Positions 37,198 to 47,089 of a DNA stretch of 64,000 nt are shown here, one piece after another. The stretch is from Pirellulaceae bacterium. Lineage in GTDB: Bacteria; Planctomycetota; Planctomycetia; Pirellulales; Pirellulaceae. A program made the position numbers and the translations under genes. The notes below the pieces were generated by a model that saw nothing but the letters and a program-made list of their open reading frames with translations, had not been told where the DNA came from and searched no databases. The stretch spans positions 1 to 64,000 of the forward strand of contig JANQLU010000013.1 of assembly GCA_028280445.1 (NCBI GenBank), written 5' to 3'. The first letter of the stretch is position 1; the number at the start of each line of letters is the position of its first letter.

Positions 37198-38106
37198 TTA
37201 GCGATTTTTTGCATCCTGTCCCGTTTCAACTTTGACGTCTTTGAGCAAAAACGGCAGTCCTCGATAAGTACTGCGCAGTGGCACGGAACCATGCGTTTCG
37301 TCATCCAGCAGTTGAAATTTCCATTTGAGATTCTCCGGCGCATTATCCTTCAGGATCTTTTGCATTTTTTCAATGCTTTCGATCATCTTTCCTTTCTCAT
37401 TGCCGAGCGTCATAAACACGCGGCATGACTGTTTGGGAAATGATTCCAGTTTGTCTGTCATGGATTTAACCAGTCCTTGGTCATTCCACCACAGGCTGGG
37501 ACTGATCGCCAGATAGCTGTCAAATGCGTCTGGATCGTTTTGCAGCAAATGAAAAATAAATAGCCCGCCGAACGAATGTCCAATCAAAGATCGGTATTTG
37601 GTCGTTCGATATTTCTGATTGATGAAAGGAACCAGTTCTTTCTGCAGGAACTTGTTAAAATTGTCTGCGCCGCCATGAGTCGGGAATCTTTCAATATCTT
37701 TTTCAAACTCTGATTTCGGAGTGAGGTCTCGAGTTCGGCGGGTGTTTTTGACGGCCACGACAATCAAATCCGGAATCCGCCGATTGCCGGCCAGAAATCG
37801 AGCGGTCGCCGTGGTGTGCAGGAAATTGTTTCGCCCATCGAGGACATACAAAACGGGGTATCGTTGTTGACCTGTCGCGTAACCGCGTGGCAATGAAACG
37901 ATGATCGACCGAGTTTCAGATAGAATCTCGGATTTGATTTCGATCGTCTTGCCAATCGCATAAGCTTTCTCATTCGACGGTTTTGGTTTTTTCGGTTCGA
38001 CGTTCGTTTCGCCTTGCGATTTGATTTGTCCGCCCACATTCGAACAAGTGAAACAAACCATGCAGCCCAACAGAATGATTTTGAAAGATACTTTCAACAG
38101 GTTCAT
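37198..38106 (-). CDS. Exported alpha/beta-hydrolase, esterase D/Fes-like
   Basis: The 302-residue product has a signal peptide (cleavage near NVGGQ). The putative-esterase domain (PF00756 type) follows, with RYPVLYVLDGRNNFLHT, LIVVAVKNT.R and the nucleophile elbow SLIGHSFGG (serine at the centre). A histidine in DDETHGSVP probably completes the triad. It should cleave a carboxylic ester outside the cytoplasm; polysaccharide acetyl/feruloyl esters or siderophore esters are possible substrates. It is a single gene with no close partner on its strand. Confidence 0.9.
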   Translation of the reverse strand: MNLLKVSFKIILLGCMVCFTCSNVGGQIKSQGETNVEPKKPKPSNEKAYAIGKTIEIKSEILSETRSIIVSLPRGYATGQQRYPVLYVLDGRNNFLHTTATARFLAGNRRIPDLIVVAVKNTRRTRDLTPKSEFEKDIERFPTHGGADNFNKFLQKELVPFINQKYRTTKYRSLIGHSFGGLFIFHLLQNDPDAFDSYLAISPSLWWNDQGLVKSMTDKLESFPKQSCRVFMTLGNEKGKMIESIEKMQKILKDNAPENLKWKFQLLDDETHGSVPLRSTYRGLPFLLKDVKVETGQDAKNR

Positions 38107-38221
38107 TTGAAATTCTCAACTGGGGAAAAATTGAACTTGGCCGTATGCTCTTTATTAGCACATTGCACGTTGCACATCCGTGTGTCATTTCGCATTGGCT
38201 CAATGAAAAACCAAAGGATGC

Positions 38222-39055
38222 TTAATTCCAGAACCCAACCCAACTCGCGGGGGCTTCTTCGGCAGCAGTACGTTTGGCGCGCGATCGACGGGTTGCCAGA
38301 ATTCTCAACTCTTCATCAATTGACTGGATCAGCAAACGGTATCGTTCGTCATTCAACAGTTCTTTGTTTTTATTGCTCATCGAAAAAATTAGATTCCGAA
38401 CTGTTCCCAGTTTTGCACTGGCCAGATAGACAACATCTTCCAAATCGTTGGTTGGCCAAAGTTTTTCGCGGCCCAACATGATCACCAGCGCAGCAGCACC
38501 TCGCACTTCATGGGCAAATTGTTGAGGCTTTCGTTCCAGGATCTGACGGACATGGTGCGTGTAGTTTTGCCAGGGTCGAAACGCCACCAACCATTCATGA
38601 ACATCGGGATGGTGCCAAGGAGCTCGTATTGAATCGCCAGACCAAAACGGTTTCCAGGTGGTTGGCGTTTTTAACGGCTTGGTCAACGGCAAAACACCAC
38701 CGCGGCGTCGCAGAATCTCAAGCTCTTGTTGAATCGATTCCTGAGCTTTGGCATACGCGGCGTGTTCCTGCAAAGTCAATTTGCGATCAGATCTCGTGGG
38801 ACTTTCCGGCGATGAGATTTCCAGACACTGTGCCGCATTGGCTAAAGTTGGGCTTGGATCAATCGGCCAGATTCCACGGCGGCCAATCATGATTAAAACA
38901 GCAGCCAGCGCCCGGTACTCAACGTGCATCGACGTTCCTTGCATGCCCAATACTTCATCAACCGAACGCATCAGACCTGACTGGTCAGCCAGGGCGCCTA
39001 GGCAAGCTCTCGCTTTGCGATGGGACCACGGAGAATGTGCTGCAGGATTCACCAT
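38222..39055 (-). CDS. Protein of unknown function with internal tandem duplication
   Basis: The 277-residue product has no signal peptide. It consists of two related modules of about 110-120 residues. Module one has RALAAVLIMIGRRGIWPIDP, EILRRR and WKPFW. Module two has GAAALVIMLGREKLWPTND, RILATRR and WVGFW. No known family was recognised. It starts 13 bp after the cytochrome c'-like gene ends on the same strand, so the two are probably cotranscribed. Confidence 0.75.
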   Translation of the reverse strand: MVNPAAHSPWSHRKARACLGALADQSGLMRSVDEVLGMQGTSMHVEYRALAAVLIMIGRRGIWPIDPSPTLANAAQCLEISSPESPTRSDRKLTLQEHAAYAKAQESIQQELEILRRRGGVLPLTKPLKTPTTWKPFWSGDSIRAPWHHPDVHEWLVAFRPWQNYTHHVRQILERKPQQFAHEVRGAAALVIMLGREKLWPTNDLEDVVYLASAKLGTVRNLIFSMSNKNKELLNDERYRLLIQSIDEELRILATRRSRAKRTAAEEAPASWVGFWN

Positions 39056-39068
39056 GCAGCTATTATGA

Positions 39069-40040
39069 TCAGCGGAAATCCTCGTGGCAATTCGTGCAAG
39101 ACTGTCCGACTGTATTTACTCCTTTTTCGACCAAAGCATAGCCATTGGTTTTTGCACCGGAAATCACCTGAATAGCGCCTGCTTTCATCGAATTCACGTG
39201 TTCCATGTAATCTTCGTCGTCGGAATCCTCCGAACTAGGCTTACTCATCACCTCGCTCATCGCCGCCACCAAACTGGCGTTGTGCAGGACCTCTTCGATT
39301 TTGCTACGGAAACCGGCTTCATTCGCCGTATCGGGTTTCAAATGTTCTTGGTAGACAATTTCCAGTTTTTCCATGATCGGGCCGCGATCAATAACATCGA
39401 CCCAATCCCATTCCGTCGTCGGTTTTTCATCCTGCGGGAAACTGGTTCCTCGCACCAATTCCTTCAAATTCTCTTTTCGCTTTTTGGCATTTTGATAAGC
39501 CTGCTCGCTGCCGGTTCTGGCGTTGGCAGCCGCGCGGGCAAAAGCGACACGGGCGTAAGGCGCATCCTTTTTCCACCGAATGTCGCTATCGTATTCTTCG
39601 ATAATGGCAAACAACATCGCCAACATGGAAAACGTTAGCCGGGCTTTATGATGTTCACTTTTATATTTTGTTGGCGTGGTGACTTCAGTTTCGAGTTTGA
39701 TCTGCAGCCTTTTGATTTCGTCTTCGATCACGCTACGATCAATGATCGTCGACCATTTTTTTGACGAACTGGTCGTGCTGGTTCCACCGCCGTTGGGGTT
39801 TGATTTTGTCGCAACTTTCGGAGCAGCCGATTCGCTCAAATTGGCAGGCCGCTCACCGACAAACCCTTCTTTGAAAATATTTTCAAAAAAGACTTGATCC
39901 CAATCCCGTTTTTTGAACTCCGGACGTTTTGCCCGTTTGACGGTTGGCAATTTGCGTTTCTGGCTAATCTGCCCCGTGATGTAACTGGCAATGAGGACAA
40001 CAGCCAGTCCAACAACAATTACAAAGGGCGTTTTGTTCAT
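39069..40040 (-). CDS. Membrane-anchored cytochrome c'-like protein
   Basis: The 323-residue product has an N-terminal membrane anchor (about 6-24, FVIVVGLAVVLIASYITG). The C terminus has a haem c attachment motif, SCTNCHEDFR. A CxxCH only a few residues from the end, after a helical region, is typical of cytochrome c' (four-helix bundle). Duplicate helical segments suggest two related halves; only the second carries a haem site. A role in electron transfer or nitric oxide binding is possible but not shown. It is divergent from apbE. Confidence 0.78.
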   Translation of the reverse strand: MNKTPFVIVVGLAVVLIASYITGQISQKRKLPTVKRAKRPEFKKRDWDQVFFENIFKEGFVGERPANLSESAAPKVATKSNPNGGGTSTTSSSKKWSTIIDRSVIEDEIKRLQIKLETEVTTPTKYKSEHHKARLTFSMLAMLFAIIEEYDSDIRWKKDAPYARVAFARAAANARTGSEQAYQNAKKRKENLKELVRGTSFPQDEKPTTEWDWVDVIDRGPIMEKLEIVYQEHLKPDTANEAGFRSKIEEVLHNASLVAAMSEVMSKPSSEDSDDEDYMEHVNSMKAGAIQVISGAKTNGYALVEKGVNTVGQSCTNCHEDFR

Positions 40041-40138
40041 GATATCGATGTTCCCTTGGACAACATGCGGTCATTCCATATTATGCTTTTATTGTCGAAT
40101 GTAAACAACGATTTTATCCAGCCCGTCTGCAAAATGGC

Positions 40139-41152
40139 ATGGAAACAGACAATCATCACGATTCATCTGAAACTCCAGAGAATATCGAAGCACATGCCCA
40201 CCCGCTTCAGTATTTTTCACATTCGGCAATGGCTTGCCAGTTTTCCATTTTTTTCAACCAGGGACAGTACCCCCAATGTGGCGACGGCGCCGCCGAATGT
40301 TTCGAATTGATCGACGAAATCGAATCGGTGCTGACCATTTACCAATCGGACAGCGAGATTTCGAGATTGAATCGAGATGCTAATCCGGATGGGTTTCCTC
40401 TGTCTGAAATGACACTTGCGGTGTTACGCACCAGTCGAAAAATATCTGAACAGACCCGCGGCGCGTTTGACGTGACCGCTGGCGGACTGACAACATTGTG
40501 GCAAGATCATCGGAAACGGACCAGCGTGCCGACACCGGATGAAATCAATTCGGAACTCCAGCATGTTGGCACCGATCAATGGGAAATATCGGCAGATGAG
40601 CAATTCATTCGCAGCAATTCAGGCGTCAATCTTGACCTCGGCGCGATTGGAAAAGGGTATGCTTTGGACCAATGTACTATTCGACTGAGACAATTGGGAA
40701 TTCACGACTACTTGATCCACGGAGGGTTTAGCAGCGTCGTGGCCCGGGGCGATCGTTTCGGCGAGTCGGGTTGGTCGGTTGGCATTGCCGATCCACTGGT
40801 ACCCGAAAAACGTATCGGCGTGTTTCAACTGAAAAACCAATCCCTGGGTACTTCGGGAACTCGGCGACAAGGGCATTTTGCCCAAGGGAAATGGCACGGC
40901 CATATCGTCGATCCAAGAACGGGGCAGCCTGCCAGTTGCAATTTTTCAACGACCGTGATCACATCGATATCTGCTGAAGCGGATGCTTTGTCGACCGCAT
41001 TTTTTGTGATGAACGAAAACGAAATTTCCAAGTTTTGTGAGCGGCATAAAAATACCAAAGCGATTGTGGCCCAAGCGATGGGGCAAGGAAAATATCAACT
41101 CAAGTTGTATAATTTGTCCAACGACGAAATTCAGAACACGCAAACAGGCTAG
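40139..41152 (+). CDS. apbE: FAD:protein FMN transferase (ApbE family)
   Basis: ApbE attaches FMN covalently to threonine residues of target flavoproteins such as RnfG/NqrC. The 337-residue product has AMACQFSIFF near the N terminus, then TRGAFDVTAGGLTTLW, NLDLGAIGKGYALD, HIVDPRTGQPA and the metal-binding region SAEADALSTAFFVM. There is no signal peptide or lipobox, unlike many exported ApbE proteins. No target flavoprotein gene is adjacent. The following DUF1992 gene starts 8 bp downstream. Confidence 0.93.
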   Translation: METDNHHDSSETPENIEAHAHPLQYFSHSAMACQFSIFFNQGQYPQCGDGAAECFELIDEIESVLTIYQSDSEISRLNRDANPDGFPLSEMTLAVLRTSRKISEQTRGAFDVTAGGLTTLWQDHRKRTSVPTPDEINSELQHVGTDQWEISADEQFIRSNSGVNLDLGAIGKGYALDQCTIRLRQLGIHDYLIHGGFSSVVARGDRFGESGWSVGIADPLVPEKRIGVFQLKNQSLGTSGTRRQGHFAQGKWHGHIVDPRTGQPASCNFSTTVITSISAEADALSTAFFVMNENEISKFCERHKNTKAIVAQAMGQGKYQLKLYNLSNDEIQNTQTG

Positions 41153-41160
41153 ACAGCGAC

Positions 41161-41571
41161 ATGTCAAAACCCAATCTTGTCAACGCATTACAGAAAATTG
41201 CCGAACAAAAAATCAAATCGGCGATTGACGACGGAAAATTCGAAAACGTTGACGGTTTTGGCAAACCACTTCAATTTGACACTGCTTATGATCCAAATTG
41301 GTGGATTAAAAACAAATGTAAGCTCGAGAAACTTTCTGTATTGCCGCCTGCGCTGGAACTCAAAAAACAAGTTTCGATTCGAATGCAGAAAATCTTGTCA
41401 TTGAACGATGAACAGGAAGTTCGAGCGGAACTTGAAAAACTCAACACCTATATTCAATCCAACAACCGCCAGATTCTTTGGGGACCGCCGTCGAACATCA
41501 TGAACATCGACATTGAAAATTTTGTCCAGCAGTGGCAGCAAGTTCAGCAGGATTCATCGCTCGACGATTGA
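41161..41571 (+). CDS. DUF1992 (DnaJ homologue subfamily C member 28-like) protein
   Basis: The 136-residue product matches the DUF1992 domain: EQKIKSAIDDGKFENVDGFG, KPLQFD, NWWIKNKCKLEKLSVLPPAL and ELEKLNTYIQSNNR. Despite the family name it has no J domain. The function is unknown. It lies 8 bp after apbE and is probably cotranscribed with it. Confidence 0.9.
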   Translation: MSKPNLVNALQKIAEQKIKSAIDDGKFENVDGFGKPLQFDTAYDPNWWIKNKCKLEKLSVLPPALELKKQVSIRMQKILSLNDEQEVRAELEKLNTYIQSNNRQILWGPPSNIMNIDIENFVQQWQQVQQDSSLDD

Positions 41572-41650
41572 CCGCGACAATGCGTGGCCACAGGATACCA
41601 CATAGCGAATCGCATGAGCGAGTTTTAACGGGTTCGATTTTTCGTCGTTG

Positions 41651-42664
41651 TTAACGCACTACCCGAGAATTGCGAAACAGTCGGTTCATTCGCAGCAACT
41701 TGCCAGAGGTATCATCCGGTTTGGGAGGATCTTCGGACGGTTTTGGCATCGGGATGCGTTGCTCCGATTTCTTTGGCGGCGCCACCAACGGCATATGCAT
41801 CATGGTCGGGTTCGTTGTCAAGTTGGAATTCTCAATGCCGTCTGGACACAACGATTGGCAGCTGGAACATTTGGGACAACGCTCGTTTCGATTTGGGAAA
41901 ACCGTTTGGGCGATGTCGTCAAAAAACCCAAGACTTGGCACATAAATTCGATCGCCAGGTTGAAGTTGGTAATTGGTCGATGTATCACCGAGTTGCACAA
42001 TATGTCGATAACAAATGGGCAGCACGACTCGGCAATCGTCCGGACCGGTCGGCCGTGACAGAATAATCCTGTTTCGATTCGCGGAACTGGTGAGATTACC
42101 CGCGGCAATGATCGCGTCGAGAACCGTTTCATTTCCCTTGAGCGGATAGGCGCCCGGCGAGTTAACTTCACCAAGCACGTAAAAAACCTTGCTTTCCCAA
42201 CTGATCCAGCGAACGGAAATCGGGCCAGCATCTTTTTCAACGGCACTGATAGCGGATTGAATGTTGGTCTGAATCTCGTTGATGGTTTGTCCAGCAACCA
42301 TGATCCGACCGTATTTTCCCAGCGATACATGGCCGTCAGGTTGAACCGTTTGATCGCCCGGCAGTCGAACTGCCGATTCCAGGTCCGTCGGCTCAATTGC
42401 GATCACGTCACCAGGCTCGACCCGGTACGTTGCCAATACACCTTTGTTCAATTCTCGCGGCAATGGAGCGCGATGGTTTTTTTGCCTGACAAATTCGCGA
42501 GTTGTCTTTAACAACCGATAGCGTCCAGGTGTAAACGGAAGACCTAGGGTCTGCAGCGACGAACAACCCGTCGACAGGCAAAGGATGAACAGCAAAAAAA
42601 TGGAACCAAGCGTGCGCGAGCAAGCGCCTGTGTTGATTCGAACGGGAATTTTGAGTGCATGCAT
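41651..42664 (-). CDS. Polysaccharide export outer-membrane lipoprotein (Wza-like)
   Basis: I take the ATG giving MHALKI (337 residues); a GTG four codons upstream is possible. A lipobox ends at cysteine 34 (LSTGC). The polysaccharide biosynthesis/export domain follows with YRVEPGDVIAIEP, VQPDGHVSLGKYGRIMVAG and INEIQTNI. Two SLBB-type segments come next (VFYVLGEVNSPGAYPL and LQPGDRIYVPSL). These proteins form the outer-membrane exit for capsule or exopolysaccharide. The C-terminal 80 residues (CPKCSSCQSLCPDG, then P/M-rich) include an unusual CxxC-x2-C cysteine cluster. The gene follows the AsmA-like gene by 35 bp. Confidence 0.9.
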   Translation of the reverse strand: MHALKIPVRINTGACSRTLGSIFLLFILCLSTGCSSLQTLGLPFTPGRYRLLKTTREFVRQKNHRAPLPRELNKGVLATYRVEPGDVIAIEPTDLESAVRLPGDQTVQPDGHVSLGKYGRIMVAGQTINEIQTNIQSAISAVEKDAGPISVRWISWESKVFYVLGEVNSPGAYPLKGNETVLDAIIAAGNLTSSANRNRIILSRPTGPDDCRVVLPICYRHIVQLGDTSTNYQLQPGDRIYVPSLGFFDDIAQTVFPNRNERCPKCSSCQSLCPDGIENSNLTTNPTMMHMPLVAPPKKSEQRIPMPKPSEDPPKPDDTSGKLLRMNRLFRNSRVVR

Positions 42665-42699
42665 CGATCGGTTCACGAAAACGAATGGGTCTTCTGTTA

Positions 42700-45600
42700 T
42701 TATCGTAAGCGGATCGTCGATCGGTTTAAAAGTGAATTGGATTGGCCACTCAAGTTATATGTTTTATCCAGAATAAACTTGAGTGCTTCCTGTTGCAGGA
42801 TTTTCGTCGTCTGAATTTGAACGCGCGGACGCTTGTAGGTTCCCGTCAGTTTGAAAAACAACAAACGGTCGGCGAGAATTTGATCAATCCGGGCAATCAA
42901 GGCAACCGACGGTGAGCTTGACGCTAGCAACGGAGAACGAACGAGCTGGCGTAGAGGATCGTCTTTGTTGGGACCGATGTGGACGATGGTTTGCAAATCG
43001 ATCCGCCCGTTTAACCAGAATCCACCATCAATCAACACTTGGACTTGAGGGTCGGCAAACGAAATCTGGCGAACTTGTATTTTCGAATTCTGCAAAACCA
43101 AATCGACACGCCCTTGCTCAAAACGACGGTTTTTAATTTGCGATCGATTGACGTACGGCGAAACGCTGTCGATGACAGGCAATTGAAACGCCTGGGCGCG
43201 ATCCAATGTTCCATTAAATGATCCTCTCAAATCTTTGACCGTCCGCAAATTTTTTGCGTGAATTTTCAATTTTCCGTTGAGTCGGCCTTGGTTGCCAAAA
43301 ACGTTTTGCCCAACGGTCAGTTTTTTAAACTGACTGGAGTCCAAATTTTTGACTTGTCCCGTACATTCGAAATTGATCCGCTGGCCGACGGAAATTCTGC
43401 TGTCCGCTTTAAACTGCCCCTCCAATATCGAAACGACGGTTCCACGCGCCTGGACAACTGCATTTAAACGCCGCGGATTCAACGACCAGGTAAATGGCGC
43501 CCGTCGAATATTCCATTTGACGCGGTTCAATGTTCCGTCTTTGACCGTAAACTCGCCGGCCCCTTTCAGTTGCACATCACCTTTTGCGCCCTGAATTGCA
43601 CCGCGAACTCGAAATGAAGCTTTTCCATCGACGTCGAGCGAAGCATTGGGAATAAACGCCATCAGTTTCCCAACGTCGATTCGTTGACCGTCGAGCTGAA
43701 CGCGACCCGTCCGTTGAGACGAAATCGGCCACGAAATCTGACCGCGGACAAACCCGTTTCCAATCCGGGCATCGATCCCGCTAAATTTCATCAAACCGGA
43801 TTCGATTTGAAATTTGGTTTGTCCCGTTGGGCTGATCTCGGTACTGCCAAGTCTGGCATTGTTGATGCCTATTTGTCCGGTTGCCGTCGTTTCCTCGATC
43901 CGATCGGTCGGGATCGTGAATTTCGCGGCAATATCAAATGTTCCCGATGGTTTGGACGGGAGTTTTATCTGCAGCACGTCGGCCAGTGTCCGAAGTTGCC
44001 CTGATTTGAATTCCACATCAGCAACGATTTTTTCAAGTGAATTCCATTGACTGATTTCGAAAACACTGGTGGCGTTCAGCTGACCTTGGAGCGATTTACC
44101 CGTTGCGGTCAACTTGATTTGTTCGTTTTCAATTCCGCCATCGAGCCTGATGTCGCTGATACGAATGGCATCCAGGTTCGATGATAGTCCGGCAAGATGA
44201 AATTTGCCCGACATGCTGGACGCGTCTTGAAGATTTTCCAAATTCACTTCGCCACTGACCTGTCCACGAATCCCAATCGATTTGAGTACCGATTTTGGCA
44301 AAATTTTGTTGATCGCGATTTTTTGTAAGCGTGCATTGAGTGACGTCGATGCGTTCGAATCAATTGCTATTTTTGTGGTCACATTCAACTCACCGTCGGC
44401 TACCGATGCTTTCGTCACTTTGAGGATCAAGTGTTCGTGATCGCCGAGAATTTGCACATCGACTTCAGATTTTTCGTTTTTAACCAAGGCGCTTTTAACT
44501 TTGCCGAAGCCGATGTTTTTAAATTCCAACGGGTTGATCGTTCCTTTGGTTCGGCCAAAAAATTCAATGTGACCGAGATCTTGTTCAGGCTCTCGGTCGA
44601 CCGCCAATTTGACAATATCGTTGATATCGAGATTGGTCGCATCGTAATCGATTTGCAATAAGTTTTTCCGCTTGTCCAATTCGACCGAACCTTTGAGGAC
44701 GCCTCCGAGCATCTTGGATTCGAATTTTGAAAGTTTGAGTGAATAATCGGTCGCGTCGAAAGCGGTTTGAATGTTCTGAACGGACAATTCGTTGAGCGCG
44801 ACGTCGGTGGCGTTGACATCGCCTGTCGCGGAAAATTTGAAAGGATCTAATTCTAAATGAAGGCGCGCTTGTGAGTGAAAAAGACCGCGTGCTGCTAACG
44901 GTTGTTTGAGGTCAAACTGCTTGACAGCATTTTGTATTTTTGCATTTTTGAGATCGACTTTGGTTGAAAAGATTTTTTTTGAAATCGAAAGCTCGGCATC
45001 CGCTGACAGGGCACCGTCCAAAAATTTCGATTTCAAATTGTCAAAGTACAGCTGATCTCCATCGACTCGCAGATCACTGGACGCCTCGGTTAAATGAAAC
45101 CGATCGATTTCGATATCTTCCGAAGCGACTTTTCCAGTTCCCGTCGCGCGGATATTGCCGGATTCAGTTCGTTTTGCGTTCAATTGCCCCTCGATCGATA
45201 ACTCGCCGTCAAGGTTGAGATTTTTTTGATCGATGTAATGCGACAACAGGGACGCCGCGAGCTTTGATTTTCCCAACGTAAAAATCAATTCATCGTCTTT
45301 TGCAAAATCGAGCAATCCTGAAAACTCGACAACCTCATCTTTGCTGGAAATCGCTTTGGCTGATTTGATTTTGTAGCGATTTGGATAAAGCGTCATATCC
45401 GTTTTGACGTCTCGAAATTCGATGTCCGCCAATTTAATTTTCCGGCCAGAATTGACGGCAATGTCAGCCCAATACATTGGTTTGCCCAATGTTCTGTCCA
45501 GCGGGACAACGACGTGCACATCCGTTTGACCTACACCGGAAACGGTGGGAACTGGTACATCGAATCGCGTACCGAGTGCTGCGATCAATTTTCCGACATC

Positions 45601-46854
45601 GTGATTTTTCGCGACACAATCGACGAGCACTTCGCCTGTCATTCGCGGCGTTCGTTTCGAGTCATAGTATTTGACGATGTCGACCAGACGAACTTTCGTG
45701 TCGACACGTTTGGCGGGAAGTGTTTCGATCGTAAAAGCGGTCGCTGCACCAGATGCATCGCCATTGATGATAAATTTTTCCGAATCGATTTCTAGATCCA
45801 ATTGCGTGGTAAAACTGACCGGCCCTTTCATATCCACGGGCAGATCCAGAATCTTGCAAACTTCGACCATTTCAGCATCGGTCGCAACGGCGGTGATCCG
45901 ACCGGAAGTTTTCGCGTCCGTCGAATCAAGGCGTCCGTCGACGAGCAAATGGCCGCCGAGAACATTCAAATTCACTTTGGTGATCGTGATTCGATCAGGT
46001 TTAACGTCGATCGACCCGCCCCGAAAATCAGTAATTTCGTTTTCGAATTGCGGAATTTGAAAACGCTTGAGCTGCGGCTGGATCGAAACCGAGTAATTTT
46101 TAATTTGGTCGCCATTGAATTCGAAACCAATCTGAGCGTCGACGGCACCGTCGACCGTCACACCTTCGAGATATGATTTTGGAACCAGTGCCATTTGCCG
46201 AAGCTTGGTCGCGTTCAATTCAATCGACTCCGCCGTTAACTGGACATTCGACTGCGATCCATTTTGTTGCAGCGTTGCCGTCAACATGCCGTTGAGAAAT
46301 CGCAGTTTGTCGACTTCGACCGATATTTGCTTCGCTTGTTTCTCAAATTCTAAATCGATGCCGGTTGCGATTAGCGTTTGACGACCTGCTTGGCGAATTT
46401 CGATTTCGGCATCGTTCATGTTGATGCGAATGGCTGCCTCGGAATCGACGGCCGTTTGAGGCAGCTTAGTTAGTAGCTTTGAATCTGCATCGAAATCAAG
46501 TTTCAGTTTCGGTCGCTTTAGCGAAATGCGATCGGGCGCAACCGTGCCGCCAGTGATGGCTTGCCAAAGTGAAATATCGATGGACGCTCGCGGAGTTGTC
46601 AGCCAAGGTTCCGCATCGTCACCAGAATACAACTCGATATTTTTAACACGGATCTGGTTAAACCCGATGGTGACGGTCGAAACAGAAACGGGTCCGTGGT
46701 TGATCGATTTCAGTTGAGCAATCACGGCCGATTTTGCAAACCGGCAGATAAAAAAATAGCCAGCGACGAGAACGATGAGGCAGGGAATTGCCAACCACAA
46801 AAAAAAGCGCCTTCGCCGAGTTGACAAGAACAATTTTGAGATTTTTTTGAACAT
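42700..46854 (-). CDS. Giant AsmA-like envelope protein
   Basis: The 1384-residue product has one N-terminal transmembrane helix (about 17-37, FFLWLAIPCLIVLVAGYFFI). The rest is almost all beta-strand with repeats such as GGHLLVDGRLDS, GTFDIAAKFTIP and VQVLIDGGFWLNGRIDLQT. This fits the AsmA/TamB/YdbH group, which forms long hydrophobic grooves that carry lipids between inner and outer membrane. The C-terminal FKLTGTYKRPRVQIQTT is typical. It precedes the Wza-like gene, suggesting an envelope-biogenesis operon. Confidence 0.88.
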   Translation of the reverse strand: MFKKISKLFLSTRRRRFFLWLAIPCLIVLVAGYFFICRFAKSAVIAQLKSINHGPVSVSTVTIGFNQIRVKNIELYSGDDAEPWLTTPRASIDISLWQAITGGTVAPDRISLKRPKLKLDFDADSKLLTKLPQTAVDSEAAIRINMNDAEIEIRQAGRQTLIATGIDLEFEKQAKQISVEVDKLRFLNGMLTATLQQNGSQSNVQLTAESIELNATKLRQMALVPKSYLEGVTVDGAVDAQIGFEFNGDQIKNYSVSIQPQLKRFQIPQFENEITDFRGGSIDVKPDRITITKVNLNVLGGHLLVDGRLDSTDAKTSGRITAVATDAEMVEVCKILDLPVDMKGPVSFTTQLDLEIDSEKFIINGDASGAATAFTIETLPAKRVDTKVRLVDIVKYYDSKRTPRMTGEVLVDCVAKNHDVGKLIAALGTRFDVPVPTVSGVGQTDVHVVVPLDRTLGKPMYWADIAVNSGRKIKLADIEFRDVKTDMTLYPNRYKIKSAKAISSKDEVVEFSGLLDFAKDDELIFTLGKSKLAASLLSHYIDQKNLNLDGELSIEGQLNAKRTESGNIRATGTGKVASEDIEIDRFHLTEASSDLRVDGDQLYFDNLKSKFLDGALSADAELSISKKIFSTKVDLKNAKIQNAVKQFDLKQPLAARGLFHSQARLHLELDPFKFSATGDVNATDVALNELSVQNIQTAFDATDYSLKLSKFESKMLGGVLKGSVELDKRKNLLQIDYDATNLDINDIVKLAVDREPEQDLGHIEFFGRTKGTINPLEFKNIGFGKVKSALVKNEKSEVDVQILGDHEHLILKVTKASVADGELNVTTKIAIDSNASTSLNARLQKIAINKILPKSVLKSIGIRGQVSGEVNLENLQDASSMSGKFHLAGLSSNLDAIRISDIRLDGGIENEQIKLTATGKSLQGQLNATSVFEISQWNSLEKIVADVEFKSGQLRTLADVLQIKLPSKPSGTFDIAAKFTIPTDRIEETTATGQIGINNARLGSTEISPTGQTKFQIESGLMKFSGIDARIGNGFVRGQISWPISSQRTGRVQLDGQRIDVGKLMAFIPNASLDVDGKASFRVRGAIQGAKGDVQLKGAGEFTVKDGTLNRVKWNIRRAPFTWSLNPRRLNAVVQARGTVVSILEGQFKADSRISVGQRINFECTGQVKNLDSSQFKKLTVGQNVFGNQGRLNGKLKIHAKNLRTVKDLRGSFNGTLDRAQAFQLPVIDSVSPYVNRSQIKNRRFEQGRVDLVLQNSKIQVRQISFADPQVQVLIDGGFWLNGRIDLQTIVHIGPNKDDPLRQLVRSPLLASSSPSVALIARIDQILADRLLFFKLTGTYKRPRVQIQTTKILQQEALKFILDKTYNLSGQSNSLLNRSTIRLR

Positions 46855-46998
46855 CTGTTTCTCAAAACTGTGGAAAGGGCAGGGCGAAAAACTCCTTTAT
46901 TTTTTATCGGTGAATCGTGAACAACAAGCGGTATTGTCACCAAACCGATGGCAAAACCGGAACGACGAGAGTATCTTGCCAAACAAAAATGCAAGCAT

Positions 46999-47030
46999 AA
47001 AAAAAGACACTACCGTTGCGGGTAGTGTCT
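46999..47030 (-). terminator. Rho-independent terminator
   Basis: A 10-bp perfect stem (AGACACTACC/GGTAGTGTCT, 6-nt loop) is followed on the minus strand by a run of seven T. It lies about 60 bp past the end of the minus-strand gene at 47090-47581. Confidence 0.85.
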
Positions 47031-47089
47031 GGCGTCGGTCATCTGCCCCAACGCTGAGACCGACATGTTGTGAGAAGTGGTTTCAACAA

